DNA of 64,000 nucleotides, taken from contig NC_062235.1 of NCBI RefSeq assembly GCF_905475465.1, positions 5,404,001 to 5,468,000 of the forward strand. The letters run 5' to 3'. Source of the stretch: Pieris napi. Taxonomy: Eukaryota; Arthropoda; Insecta; Lepidoptera; Pieridae. Under the pieces are notes generated by a model, which ran no database searches, was not told the DNA's origin, and worked only from the letters and a program-made list of their open reading frames with translations. A program made the position numbers and the translations under genes. Below, one piece after another: positions 31,745-42,545 of this stretch; the first letter of the stretch is position 1, and each line of letters starts with the position of its first letter.

Positions 31745-33890
31745 TTAAATTAAATCTGATGGTTTTTTTGGTTGTTCTCTGGTAATAATTGCTACTCGCC
31801 GCTTCTTGATTAGTTTCCCCCCACGCCATACACTTTTCTCATTGGACAAAACCGCGTGATTAAACTGGTATCGCACCACGCCGCTGTAAGACATGCCAGG
31901 TTGTAGTGAATTAAGCTCACAGGAACTTTAAAAACAATTTTTTTAGACACATGTATAGGTATGTTATCTAAAGCTGGCGGCTTCAACACATTTACACTTT
32001 GTGCTTGTGTAGTGTCTGTGAATAAGCGCGAGACGTGATGTCAAACTAAAATGTTGATCTTTTTTTTAAACATTACCAGGGCAATCTCGTAAAATGGTGC
32101 ACAATGTTTTTAATTATTTTAAGCATCTTAATAAAAACAGTTTAATGAAAAAATGTTATATTTAATTTGACATCAGATGCGACTGGGGTTTCTAAGAGGA
32201 GTATTGAAAGAATAGTTAGTGAAGTGTCTTGAGCTAGATGGAGCTTATGTCGAAAAATGAAAAATTATTTACACAAACTACTCTTTTACGTTCTTGGTCG
32301 GGCTTACAACTTTGGGATCCACCATCGTATCACGTATGCACATAATATTTATATGTATTTGACACATTTTTATTTATTTACAACCCACCCAACCTTACTA
32401 AAACCAGAGTAGACTAAAATATATAGCTTGGCAAAAAAGTCATATTTTTAAACATACTGTATAGTGAAATTGCATTAGTGTGAGTACTGTGAACGCGCCA
32501 GCTTTCGATAACCGACCTATACTGTATCTTGTTTATATTTTGTGTTAATTGGAGTTTAACCCAAAACATAAAGAATATGCTAATTATGGCTATAAATTAC
32601 CTATAACTAAAATTTATATCATGCTGAATTAGAAAATGAATTGACTAAAATTATATTCATTTACCATTACTGGTAAGGAATAGAAGCAAAATATCAATTA
32701 AGTGACACTAAACACTTTAAAAGTTTTGGGTTAGGTTTGGTTGATTTGGTGCTTCTATGTTATGTTAAAATGATGATAATTTTTTTAAGCTTATCTGATA
32801 AATAAGCCTATTTAAAGAAGCCAAAAAAACTTCTTCATTGATCATCCAGTTGCTGAAAATATGAATTTATAATTATGTACCTCATAATGTATAGTGATCT
32901 TCTTGGCAGCAATGCATCTAAGACATAATCAGGACTGTTCTCATGCATAAGCCTCATTACAGCTCCAGATAACAAACACAGACCTGCTATGGTGTCACCA
33001 CAGAACTGTAATTTAACAGTAGGCATATCAATCAGAGTTGAAATAAAAAAAATACAATTAAATTAGCAGATTTAAAAATTAGTTTTTTTCTAAGTTACCT
33101 TCATGACCAAAATGAGTGGTAAAATAGAACATGACCTACCCGAACAGCATCAACATGAGGCTTAATATACCCTGCAGGTGCAAGGTCTAAGACATGTGTA
33201 TGCGGTAGAAGCTCTATACCATTGTCAAATGCAACTGACCGAACTCTTGCCAGAGTCACACTGTTCTGCTCGTTCCATGCTTGACGCTCTGTTTCACGAT
33301 AGCCTTCTATTGCCTTAAACAAATTCAACAACATATATTATCTTTAAATGATAGCTAAAATGTAAATTATCTTGATGAAACAGTGGGCCAGACCAATGTG
33401 TAGTTTGTGTACAATTATACCATGTATGTTTCATTACAATGTATGTTTCTGTACAATTATACCACATATGTATTATATTGGTGTACATAAATAGCACATA
33501 CATTATCCCAATGATCAAACTCATATCTCATCCGTTTAAGCTGCGGTTCCACCTCAGATAGCAGAGAAATTTCTTCTGTCTCGTTAATAAAGTCAGGAAT
33601 CACTCGCATATCACGTAGGACCTGCTTTCTTAAGTCTGTTTCCTCGTCAGCTTTCCATGACGGATGAAATTCTATTAAGCTAGGGTCGCCTAAAAATTAC
33701 ATTTTATCGTAATACATTAAATGCTAAATTATACATTATATATTCATCCAACTTCTTTCCAATCTAACTTACCAGAAATCTTTTGTATCTCACTCTTCGG
33801 TTCTATAACCTTTTCAGTAGAACAGAAAAATCGCAGTTTATTTAGATCGAAGTTACAACTTCGTAATAGGTTTAAGGTTAGTAAGCGCAT
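31745..33890 (-). CDS. ALKBH7: ALKBH7, mitochondrial 2-oxoglutarate/Fe(II) dioxygenase (5 exons, 247 aa)
   Basis: AlkB-homologue 7, a mitochondrial matrix protein known in mammals for roles in programmed necrosis and fatty-acid metabolism. Exons (minus strand): 33773-33890, 33502-33689, 33140-33313, 32881-33005, 31745-31883 (744 nt, phases consistent). The N-terminus (MRLLTLNLLRSCNFDLNKLR) is basic and lacks acids until Asp15, as expected for a mitochondrial presequence. The jelly-roll core carries the iron ligands H-x-D in YIKPHVDAVR and the distal His in RYQFNHAVL. The 2OG-binding Arg is in KKRRVAIITR. FCGDTIAGLCLLS and RRSLYIM match ALKBH7 specifically rather than other AlkB paralogues. 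It is slightly longer than human ALKBH7 (221 aa), mostly at the ends. The last intron (about 1 kb) is the largest. No damage seen. Confidence 0.93.
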
Positions 33891-34194
33891 TTTGTAAATG
33901 TATAGGTAATTTAAATCTAATTTAATTTTCTACTCCGCTTTACAACGTAACTAGTCTAAAAATTCAGAATTTTACTTGTTTTCTTTTGTGTAGTTTAATT
34001 TAATTAGAAAACAAAAGCAATTTAGAAATTTGAATTTTCCACTTTCTGTATTCTCGGTGTCAATTGTCAATACGCTATGATTAACATTAACAATCAATTT
34101 CAAAATCAGCTATAAATAGAAAAAAATCAATTTTTAATCTGTGTTGACTTTTTCATAATACATTTTTTATATGTAATCATTGAAACTTTGTTTT

Positions 34195-34650
34195 TTTATA
34201 AAACAGGGAGCAAACGGGCAGGAGGCTGACCTGATGTTTAGTGGTATCTCTCAATGCCAGAGGGTAAAAAAAGGCTTATATGGCCTTTTAAGAATTGGTA
34301 AGCTCTTTTCTTGGAACAAAGCTTAGTTGAATTGGTTCGAAAATACTTCAGTGGGCAAATGGTTCCACTTAGGATACGCGTGGAATTTTGTATTCTGCCT
34401 TGACGTCCAATGATGAAACTCTGAAAGCTAAAAGGATTAATATCTGCATTAATCCGAATAACTCCTCCAAATACTCTCTATGGTAAATGCGGTATAAGAT
34501 ACAGAGAGACCCCACTTCTCTACGCTACGCCAAGGGATCAAGCTGCTCGAAATATTTGCGCTTTATAGAGTTGTAAGCATTGGCCAGAAGTAAAGTACTG
34601 TCTCGCCTTGATTGGACGGATCAGAGCGTTACATCGTACATCCTAGCCCT
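34195..34650 (-). mobile_element. Degenerate LINE 3' fragment (ACGGGCA family)
   Basis: GAGCAAACGGGCAGGAGGCT, then TCAATGCCAGAGGG, GAATTGGTTCGAAAATACTT and a longer stretch resembling the RT thumb region (CCCACTTCTCTACGCTACGC; GGATCAAGCTGCTCG). Same family as 42310-42545, but with internal deletions and a longer 5' portion. Confidence 0.65.
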
Positions 34651-37138
34651 TTTTAGGGATAGGATGTATTGAAGCGGTATTACAGAACATCGGGACAGTG
34701 CCGAACGAATACAGGTACCGGAAAAGAAGCATTAGGACCGGAGCCAACTCAGGAACCCCAATTCGCACAAGACTTCATTACTTACACTACTAACTTTTAC
34801 TAATATAATTTTTTTTCTACTTAGTATTAGTATTATTACATTCTTTTTTTTTGCGACTGAAGCGCAAACTAGCTGCTGTGGTCTCTGGCAGAATGACCAG
34901 TACTGGGGAACAGTCTGCTCCTCAGCATAATGCTGAGCCAGGGCTCATTACAACCACAGCACACACGCATTACACTCTTAAAACGAACCTTGTTCTTTAA
35001 AGGATTTTTTTTTGTTATATCTCATTATTTTTTTTATTTTTGAAGTGAAACTTCTTTAGGCGCATGAGTGCAAAAAATTTACGGATGAAACGCAATAATA
35101 GAGAGTAGGGAGCAAGGAATTGAGAAAGATCGAGAGAGTGAAATACAGCGAACGTCGCTGTGCCACGAAGCGAGGGGGAGAGAGCTATAGTGAGAAAGAT
35201 TGAAAAAGAGAGTAAGGGAGATCGGGAGTTTTAAGGGTAAAAAAACGGTTTATCTCGATTTCCGGCAAAACTAAAAGTCCTATCGAAGAAAGTTAAATGG
35301 CAAAGTTGTAGGTAATAAAAAGATCTAAAACTTTTGTATTCACACATTTTTCACATAACCTCAAAATTTATGTGAAAAATTCAAAAAACCAAGTTTTTGG
35401 TTTTTAATTTTTATCTTTTACAAATTTCTTTTTTTTTAACGAAATTTGGTGAAAACTTACCTTATTATGTCCCAAATATACTGTAATTTATTTGATTAAA
35501 AATATATATTTTTTCACCTTATTTTGAATTAATATCGAAAAAACACCCTAATTTTCAATCGAAAATTCTGACGTCAAAATTTCAGCTTTTTTCAAAAAGT
35601 TGGTGTGCTTTCAGTTCGTTGAAATCTCTACTTTCCTATGGTAAAAAAATATATATATATTACCATAGTAAATCTTCTCAGAAAATGCAAAACATCGTAT
35701 GCAGTAACGCCCAGACCCGTCATACCCTTCCCTACTTCGATTTTAATCGATTGAGTTAAAGTTTAAAAAAAATATTGTCCCTTAACATTTTTTCTTCTAT
35801 AAATATTGAATGTTGGCGCGTTTATTACACTCGAAGTGTAAGGGGCTAAGGTTGTTTTTTTTTTTGATAGGACCCCTACATAGTAGTCTATCAGGCACGC
35901 GATCAGCTCAGGTGTTTGCACCGTCGAACATTTAATTTGTTTATTTTTTATTTAAAAAACAGACCATAAACCATTTGCAACATATTATTGTCACGTTTCA
36001 TACTATTTTCGTTTAATGTACTATATACAGTATCCCGATGGATACGATAATTTTACAGCCCTAGAGCTGCCTGACTTCAAGTTGTGAACACTGGCTCCAA
36101 GTGCAGCAAAAGCAAGGAGGATTAGCAAGCGTTAGCACGCCATCGGCAAAGGTGGTGGTTCTCTAGTTTAGGAGGCCATGGTTCATTTTGGGCCGTACCT
36201 AAGTGTCACCGTTTACTTAAGTTATCTTGTTATAACCTACTCTATGTGTATTTTAAGACCAGAGAATATAATGCTCATTCATGTAAATATAATTTTTAAC
36301 AACATTTTCGTAAGTACTTCATAGCTAGTAAATAACCTACTACTTATTACTATTCTGCAATAAATAATAATTGCTCTTATATTAATAACAATAGCCCGTA
36401 TCCCTGCGCAGAAACATCCTCTCCACTGTTGCTTAGGTTCTTCTTAACAGGAACTATGTAATCTAAATAACAGGTCGACTTAACGTTAAGTGATGAACAC
36501 TTTTAACAAGTTAGTGATGACCACGTCGCGTCGTGACTTCCGTTGCGCAAAGCTAATGCCTATCTGACAGGCTCAAGGTAATGTTTTGTGGCGATTAACT
36601 TTTGATACTTGATGATAATACTAGTAATAACGATTATTCTATGATTACACCTTCGCGACATTCACTAACAAGCAAAATTGATGAATTTGAGGACTTAGCC
36701 TTGTCACACTAAGAAATAAATACAAGCATTGCATACAATAAATACGTGGGTTTGAAGGTGTTAGTTTTCATCGTTTTAATATTTACCCTAAATCAATACT
36801 GGGGGCCTACCATGAGCTTTCTTAAAACAATCCAGTTGAAATGATGAGTTTAGGTTCCTAAATTTAATATAATTTTTCCGTACCATGACCTATACACTGA
36901 AACGTATTGGCATCTCAAAACCGAACGAAATAACAATAACTTTGTTTGTGGTTTCTATTTAAGTGTTGTGTAAAATGTGCAGATAATTTTATAGTAAATA
37001 ATAAAATCTAAAAATTATTTTAAAAAACTTTAGAGGTGTCAAGGGACACCCGGATGGAACAAAATTCCTTTCGATTAATTTATATGTTAATTGGTATCAT
37101 AACAGTATGATAGATTTTCTCGACACCAATCTTACGAC
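34651..37138. other. AT-rich intergenic DNA, no gene recognised
   Basis: Contains a possible repeat fragment at about 34850-34980 (TGCTCCTCAGCATAATGCTG), a purine-rich stretch at 35095-35230 (GAGAGAG motifs) and long A/T runs at 35240-35840. I see no exon, RNA gene or clear element ends. Confidence 0.45.
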
Positions 37139-37149
37139 GAAAAAAAAAA
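37139..37149 (-). terminator. Pol III terminator of the 5S rRNA gene
   Basis: A run of A on the plus strand directly after the 3' end of the 5S gene is a T run on the transcribed strand, the standard RNA polymerase III stop. Confidence 0.8.
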
Positions 37150-37267
37150 GCCAACATCACGAGGTGTTCCCAGGCGGTCACCCATCCAAGTACTGACCTC
37201 GCCCGACGTTGCTTAACTTCGGTGATCGGACGAGAACCGGTGTATTCAACGTGGTATGGACGTTGGC
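37150..37267 (-). rRNA. 5S ribosomal RNA, full length
   Basis: 118 bases reading GCCAACGTCCATACCACG to ACACCTCGTGATGTTGGC on the minus strand, with the conserved internal promoter region (GAAGTTAAGCAACGTCGG; GGATGGGTGACCGCCTGG). The 5' and 3' ends (GCCAAC / GTTGGC) pair to form helix I. Relative to the typical insect sequence as I remember it, GGGCGCGG is GGGCGAGG and CACCGCG is CACCTCG. These two changes look compensatory, as if a C-G pair had become A-U. It is followed by a T-run terminator. Probably a functional or recently functional gene. Confidence 0.94.
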
Positions 37268-37449
37268 GATAGCTAAATCGAAAATGTAAAATATAACAAC
37301 TATAGCAAAAAGTGTCGTTACAACTTTTGGTCTTATTAATTTATTCCGTCTAGCCCTCTTTCGCAACGCTCGACAACTTCGTTCCAACAAGACTAATTTA
37401 GTTAAGTGATTCCAAAAATAATTTTCATTTCTTATCCCTACAAAAAAAA
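37268..37449. repeat. 5S spacer, repeated at 37547-37660
   Basis: The spacer blocks AAAAGTGTCGTTACAACTTT and TTCCGTCTAGCCCTCTTTC recur after the truncated gene. This defines a 5S-plus-spacer tandem unit of about 300 bp rather than dispersed retrocopies. Confidence 0.8.
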
Positions 37450-37546
37450 GCCAACATCACGAGGTGTTCTCAGGCGGTCACCCATCCAAGTACTGACCTC
37501 GCCCGACGTTGCTTAACTTCGGTGATCGGACGAGAACCGGTGTATT
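37450..37546 (-). pseudogene. 5S rRNA copy lacking its 5' end
   Basis: 97 bases identical to the first copy except for one change in the 3' part (GGTGTTCTCAGG versus GGTGTTCCCAGG), beginning exactly 300 bases away. The first 21 nucleotides of the RNA are missing. The sequence switches to CAATAGCAAATAGC, which resembles the spacer next to copy 1 (37298-37312). A T-run terminator is present (37442-37449). The flanking spacer (AAGTGTCGTGACAACTTTT; TTCCGTCTAGCCCCC) is also duplicated, so this is a shortened tandem 5S repeat unit. Confidence 0.92.
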
Positions 37547-37851
37547 ACAATAGCAAATAGCAAAAAAGTGTCGTGACAACTTTTCGTAAGAATTTATTTT
37601 TTTTGGTTTTTCCGTCTAGCCCCCTTTCACAACGCGCGATAAGGAACTTCGTTCCAATAACTCATTAATCACGATAAGCTTTTATGTTCTAGTACAAATA
37701 ATTATTTATCTAATTAAATAACCATTACGTTTAAAATATTGATATATTTAAATTAAAATTAAAGTATTCTAGTGTTATGATAGTTGACACTTGACAATTA
37801 CATTTTCCGTCAAATTTTAATAGGAGCTATCAATATCTTGGTGTTAGGTTA

Positions 37852-37904
37852 AGCTGAAAAGAACAGATACTACACTTTGATCTTAGCCAAAAGGCCGAGA
37901 AGCG
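37852..37904 (-). pseudogene. U2 snRNA 5'-domain fragment
   Basis: The minus strand reads CGCTTCTCGGCCTTTTGGCT then AAGATCAAAGTGTAGTATCT and GTTCTTTTCAGCT. This matches U2 from about nucleotide 3, including the branch-point recognition region (GTAGTA), apart from TTTCAG for TATCAG. The Sm site and 3' stem-loops are absent, so it cannot be a working U2. It is the 3' end of the retroposon above. Confidence 0.9.
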
Positions 37905-38383
37905 CCCCGCCTCGCCCCGCATCATACACGACCTCCAGACCACAGGCGAGCCTTCCCGCGAGAGCTGGTTCGCGCGGAGTCTGATGAATCCCAACAACAT
38001 TTATGACAACACCAACAACATCCAAGACTAATGGGCTGGACCCCTCCCGTCGGCGTCTCGCAGCGCGCAGAGGATTCGTCCGCTGGTCTGCCTCGCTGGG
38101 CTTCCCTCGGGTAACCGAGGGTTTCACCCGGTGTGGTACGACCGCGCCCACGCGCGCCCGTTGCCGCCACGGGGGGGCGCCACCAGCCCCACTGATATGA
38201 AACGAGAGGCGCTGCGTGAGCGAAGACGCTCCGCAGCGCAAACGAGGTTCAGGGCCGCTCCAGGCCCGCTCCAACGACCGTCCCGCCGTTGAGCGGGACG
38301 CGTACCCCGCAACCCCCCGCAAGCCCATGGGCGTAACGGGGTTCCCAGCGCCACTTAAGGGTGATTGCGCGGAAGAAAGCAGT
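37852..38383 (-). mobile_element. GC-rich retroposon with U2 snRNA 3' tail and 14-bp target duplication
   Basis: A 532-bp insertion is bounded by the perfect direct repeat TTGGTGTTAGGTTA at 37838-37851 and 38384-38397. Read on the minus strand, about 480 bp of strongly GC-rich sequence is followed by 53 bases of U2 snRNA (37904 to 37852), ending directly at the target repeat. The body contrasts sharply with the AT-rich surroundings and holds open frames rich in R, G, P and A; I cannot match them to a known protein. The target duplication proves retroposition of one continuous chimaeric RNA. The parent may be an R1-clade element that targets U2 genes, or a novel snRNA-containing SINE. Confidence 0.78.
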
Positions 38384-38397
38384 TTGGTGTTAGGTTA

Positions 38398-38624
38398 CTC
38401 ACTTAAAGTAACACCAAAGAAAGTTAACTAAGCTTCGAAATTTGAACTTATACAATATCATATAATATGCCTATTCAAAGTACCTATGCCTACACAAAAT
38501 AATCGTAAGCATCTTTGTTCTTCTGAGTACGCCCCTATATTGTTTTCAATTTGATGTTAGCTGATAAAATCTATGTCAAAATTGTGAAAGGATTAGCATA
38601 ACTAATGGACGAATTTGAATAAAA
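38398..38624. other. Short AT-rich gap, nothing recognised
   Basis: No exon, RNA gene or repeat boundary is visible. Confidence 0.4.
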
Positions 38625-39660
38625 ATACAAAAATCGTTTATTCATATAGTTAACAAAATGTACACTTTTGAACGTCAGAAAATAAATATGTATATATGAA
38701 ATTCTTCTAATTTTACATTTACTGCCAGTTCTCAAATCAAGGGCGTAAAACGGAATAACTGGCAATAATTAATAAACTCTCCGCCACCCTTTTTAATCGC
38801 CAAGTTTTTTGTTTTACACAATGTTTGTGCTGGAGCTGCAACCATTACATCATGTTCCACATGACATTTTAAGTAATTATTAATAATAAAATGAATTAAA
38901 AACAAAAACTTCTATCAGCCGGAGGCATGGTGAACTAGGAGCACGCACTTACATTCTCGTGGGAACAACACGCAAAAACGGACAGAGATAACCCGACGCA
39001 TGGACGCAGCCACAAGCAATGACATTAAAGCGAGCATGACGATCCAAGAAATGTGAACTTGGCTACATAAATAAATAATAATTATACTGAAATAATTTGA
39101 TACCACGATCGACGTGACGTTAAAACAGTCGTGGATGTTGACGATCGCCCCAGAGTCTGGATATGCAGCCGAGAGGTTTAGTCGCGTTACCTCTTTATAC
39201 TGGAGCAATTCATATCTAGTCGTTTAATATCGGTCGTTTAAATATTCATTTGTATTATAATAGGCCATAGCAAGCAGCTTTACTTTAATGTACGATTTAA
39301 ATTTATTTATTGACAACAACATCTCGCTAGGGATTTTGCTGAAAAAACGTATATATATTATAATTGCTTGGAAAGAATTACTCGTTTTATGCAGCCTTGT
39401 GGTTCGTGCGCTAATTTTGTCTTTATTAGCAGTAGGATAATTATGGAAGCTACTATTATTTTTAAAGATATCTATATCTTTCCGCACATACAAATTATTC
39501 TCATAAATGAATTACATGTTTTGACTTTGCACTTCAAGTCAATTCTTCACAAAGTCAACACTTGTAATTCTTTAAACTTCCTTCGGACTGACTCCTGTGG
39601 GGACAATCCGCAGATCACTCTTATATAGCGCTTTTGCACTACAAATATCGATTTAATGTC
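38625..39660 (-). mobile_element. Decayed CR1-like LINE fragment with a nested insertion
   Basis: The 3' UTR (CCAGTTCTCAAATCAAGGGC; CCGCCACCCTTTTTAATCGC) at 38630-38815 is homologous to the LINEs at 676-2389. The C-terminal RT frame at 39224-39493 (NYPTANKDKISARTTRLHK, INKFKSYIKVKLL, NTNEYLNDRY) is also related. They are separated by about 370 bp of unrelated sequence (38835-39207) bordered by CTGGAGC on both sides, probably its target duplication. Degenerate upstream RT sequence continues to about 39660. Confidence 0.7.
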
Positions 39661-42309
39661 AGCTGCATTACCCAACATAATAATAATAATAGTTTTCCTT
39701 GATATAGAAAAGTTTTGAAAATAAGTTTTAGGGCAAAGACGATATTTGTTGAGTTTTAAATCTCACTCGTTCCGTGTTGCCTTTTTCAACTTTTTATAAA
39801 AAATATTCTAAAATACTGAAAAAATTGCAGATGCATGGTTTCGAATTAAACTACGCTTTATTCAACTTAATGATTAGCGTAATCATGTGTATAGAATATA
39901 TAATCCGTCGTGAGGTCCTTGTAAGCGTTAAGAATAAAGTCGTTGAGTTGCATACACAATAATGCTCACTAACTTCTCAGTATTTTGATGGTGTGAATCT
40001 TGCGTTATAAAAATAGATAAATATAATTTGTATTATTACTATACTAAATTATTTACCAAGTTAAGACGTGCCAGTGCTGAGTGCAGTACGTACAGATCAG
40101 CTTTATATTTTTTCATTAAAATCGACTTATATAAATAAGAAAAGTTAAAAAATAATATGAAAAAAAAGAGAAGGGTAATAACTCAGGAAATAAAGTCAGT
40201 TGACTTTGCTTCGCATGGCAAAGTTATGTATTTTTTTAACATCCATCTAACTCAATCACAGCTCAACTTAATTATAGATCAAACATTATTATCATTTATC
40301 GTGTCCTGAATATTTTCGTCAGAAAACTGTATATATAATATTATAACTTTTCAGCTTTTTAAGGCGGCTTTTTATTGTCGCTAGAATGGACTATCTATTA
40401 CTACTTTACGGTTTGTATGTGCCATTGGCCTCTCCTTGTCCAGGTTATGGTCGGTGATATTCAATAGGACTTATCAGTCATCAGCGTCACGGAATGGATG
40501 ACATGAGCAGGAAGGGCATGACATAACATAATATAAATTCGTATAGTGATATAACATAATAAACGCAGTAAGTCCCTATCGGATGTGACGGGCGTGGGAA
40601 ACAGTTTGCGACCTTATATACCTTTCGCTTCTTGAACTTGACAATTGCAATAAATGAGAAATTCTTTACACATTCTTGACGTATTACTTACTAAAATGTA
40701 CGGACATTCAAGTTTACGGAGAGCTTACGCTTGTACACTCGAATTGGATAATTAGATAAAGTATTTAAGGCATCGAACAATTATTTATTCATAAAATAAA
40801 TTAATTCCACCTTACAAACTAAGTCAACAATAGTGTCAAAAAATTAAAATCAATTAAAAGGAAACAGTAGAAATATATAAGTAATTATTATATTTACTGC
40901 TTAATTTCAACATTTTTTTATTTACACTATTTATGCTACGTAACTTACACAAATTACACTTCACATACACTTCTTAGAAGTTGAATGAAGAAACATTTTA
41001 GTTTACCGAATGCTTTGTATTTAGATGTATGCCTTACTTCATTGTAAAAGCTTCGGTACATGTGCATAGCAACTGAAACGCTGCAGCTGCGCAACATACA
41101 ATAATAAATGTTTCCCAAGTCCCAACCGGTCTTGGAACTGCAAAACAATATCTTATATTGCTTGCGGTAAGCGGTTTCATCTTAAATTATTCCAGAGAAA
41201 AAGTAATTTTTAGATTTATAAAGTTAATTGAAACCTCCTTTCTCAAAGATTTGTTTATTACGTATGAATTTTGGTATATACTTGCATTATTAAGGAAAAA
41301 AGTTACAACGAAGAAATCTTTTTTCGTTAACGGAATTCTGGTCGTATGTGACAAAGTAATTGAAACAAATAATTAATTTCAACATATTATGTCAAACTCT
41401 GTGATGACGTTGGCAGTGCTCAAGACTATATTGTTACTTAAAATACGTTTCATTGCAACTCTCCATCAACTATGATTTCAGGTCGCCAGTCAATTAGGTT
41501 TAAAAATAAATTATAGGTTCCTTGTAACATACATGTTATTTCATCATATTAAAATTTTGCTATTAACTAGTTAGAGACCGCTAACGTCTATTGACTATTT
41601 ACCTATATTAAATTATTGTATTTACTAAGAAAATATTCGTAGTAACTTTTCGTTATACGAAAGACTATTAAACTAACTTTTATTGTCTTTGGTCTTACGC
41701 ACAGGAAATATACGTAAATAAAAACCGCAAAATATAGTCTGGTCATTGTCCTTTTCGTTTCGCTCACAAAACTCAATTAGTCATTCGAGTCTGCAAAGTG
41801 CAAACATAATTCATTACGCTGTTGTTTTTTTTACGCTCATATACTTAACAGCTTATTTTAGGTACTCGTTGAAAGGACATATTACAAGGCCATAATTGAT
41901 AGTATATTAACAATTATTGACATTTGGTTTATTTAAAAATAAAGATTGCTTACTTGACGTTAAATAACTAATTGTATTATTAATCTTAAACCTGTATTTA
42001 TATTTCCATGTGTACCTTTGTTAGTATAGTTCTATTAACCGTAGTTGTGACTTCTACGCTTACTTTAATAACATATTTGTTTTTATCTTTGAAAAATTAT
42101 TTATTTATTCATATATAATAGGAAATATTAAAGTTTGAAACATGGCAACTAATTTATACAACGATATTTTTTACGTTTTCGCGTACTTTATTTTCATTAA
42201 AAAATGTAATGCTAGGTGCGGGTACGAACAGCAAAACATATTCCACCTACATTACAAATAGACATGTACACTGTACAATGTACATCGTTAAACCGTCCTG
42301 AAGCCACAT
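39661..42309. other. AT-rich intergenic DNA, no gene recognised
   Basis: Short open frames exist, but none has recognisable motifs, splice context or biased composition. No RNA gene or element termini were identified. Confidence 0.45.
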
Positions 42310-42545
42310 TAAGTTTTTTATTTTTTATAAAACAAAACGGCAAACGGGCAGGAGGCTCACCTGATGTTAAGTGATACCGCCGCCCATGGACACTCTCAAT
42401 GCCAGAGGGCTCGCGACTGCGTTGCCGGCCTTTCAGGAATCGGTACGCTCTTTTCTTGAAGGACCCTAAGTCGAATTGGTTCGGAAATACTTCAGTGGGC
42501 AGCTGGTTCCACATAGTGGTAAGTTTAGGTTATTACGGGCAAAAC
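42310..42545 (-). mobile_element. LINE ORF2 C-terminus and 3' end
   Basis: The minus strand encodes MWNQLPTEVFPNQFDLGSFK then KRAYRFLKGRQRS, the typical last residues of a LINE ORF2, followed by the 3' region (CGGCAAACGGGCAGGAGGCT on the plus strand) and a T run marking the poly(A) end at about 42310. It is the best preserved of the three family members here (also 3705-3960 and 34195-34650). Confidence 0.75.

Noticed and set aside
34651..37138. CRISPR array, operon or prokaryotic features
   Set aside because: No regularly spaced direct repeats or bacterial gene organisation anywhere in the window; the DNA is eukaryotic nuclear.
37870..38354. 152- and 76-codon minus-strand frames in the GC-rich block
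   Set aside because: High GC content removes stop codons by chance. The frames overlap each other in different phases, and the first ends in U2 snRNA sequence. No recognisable domain.
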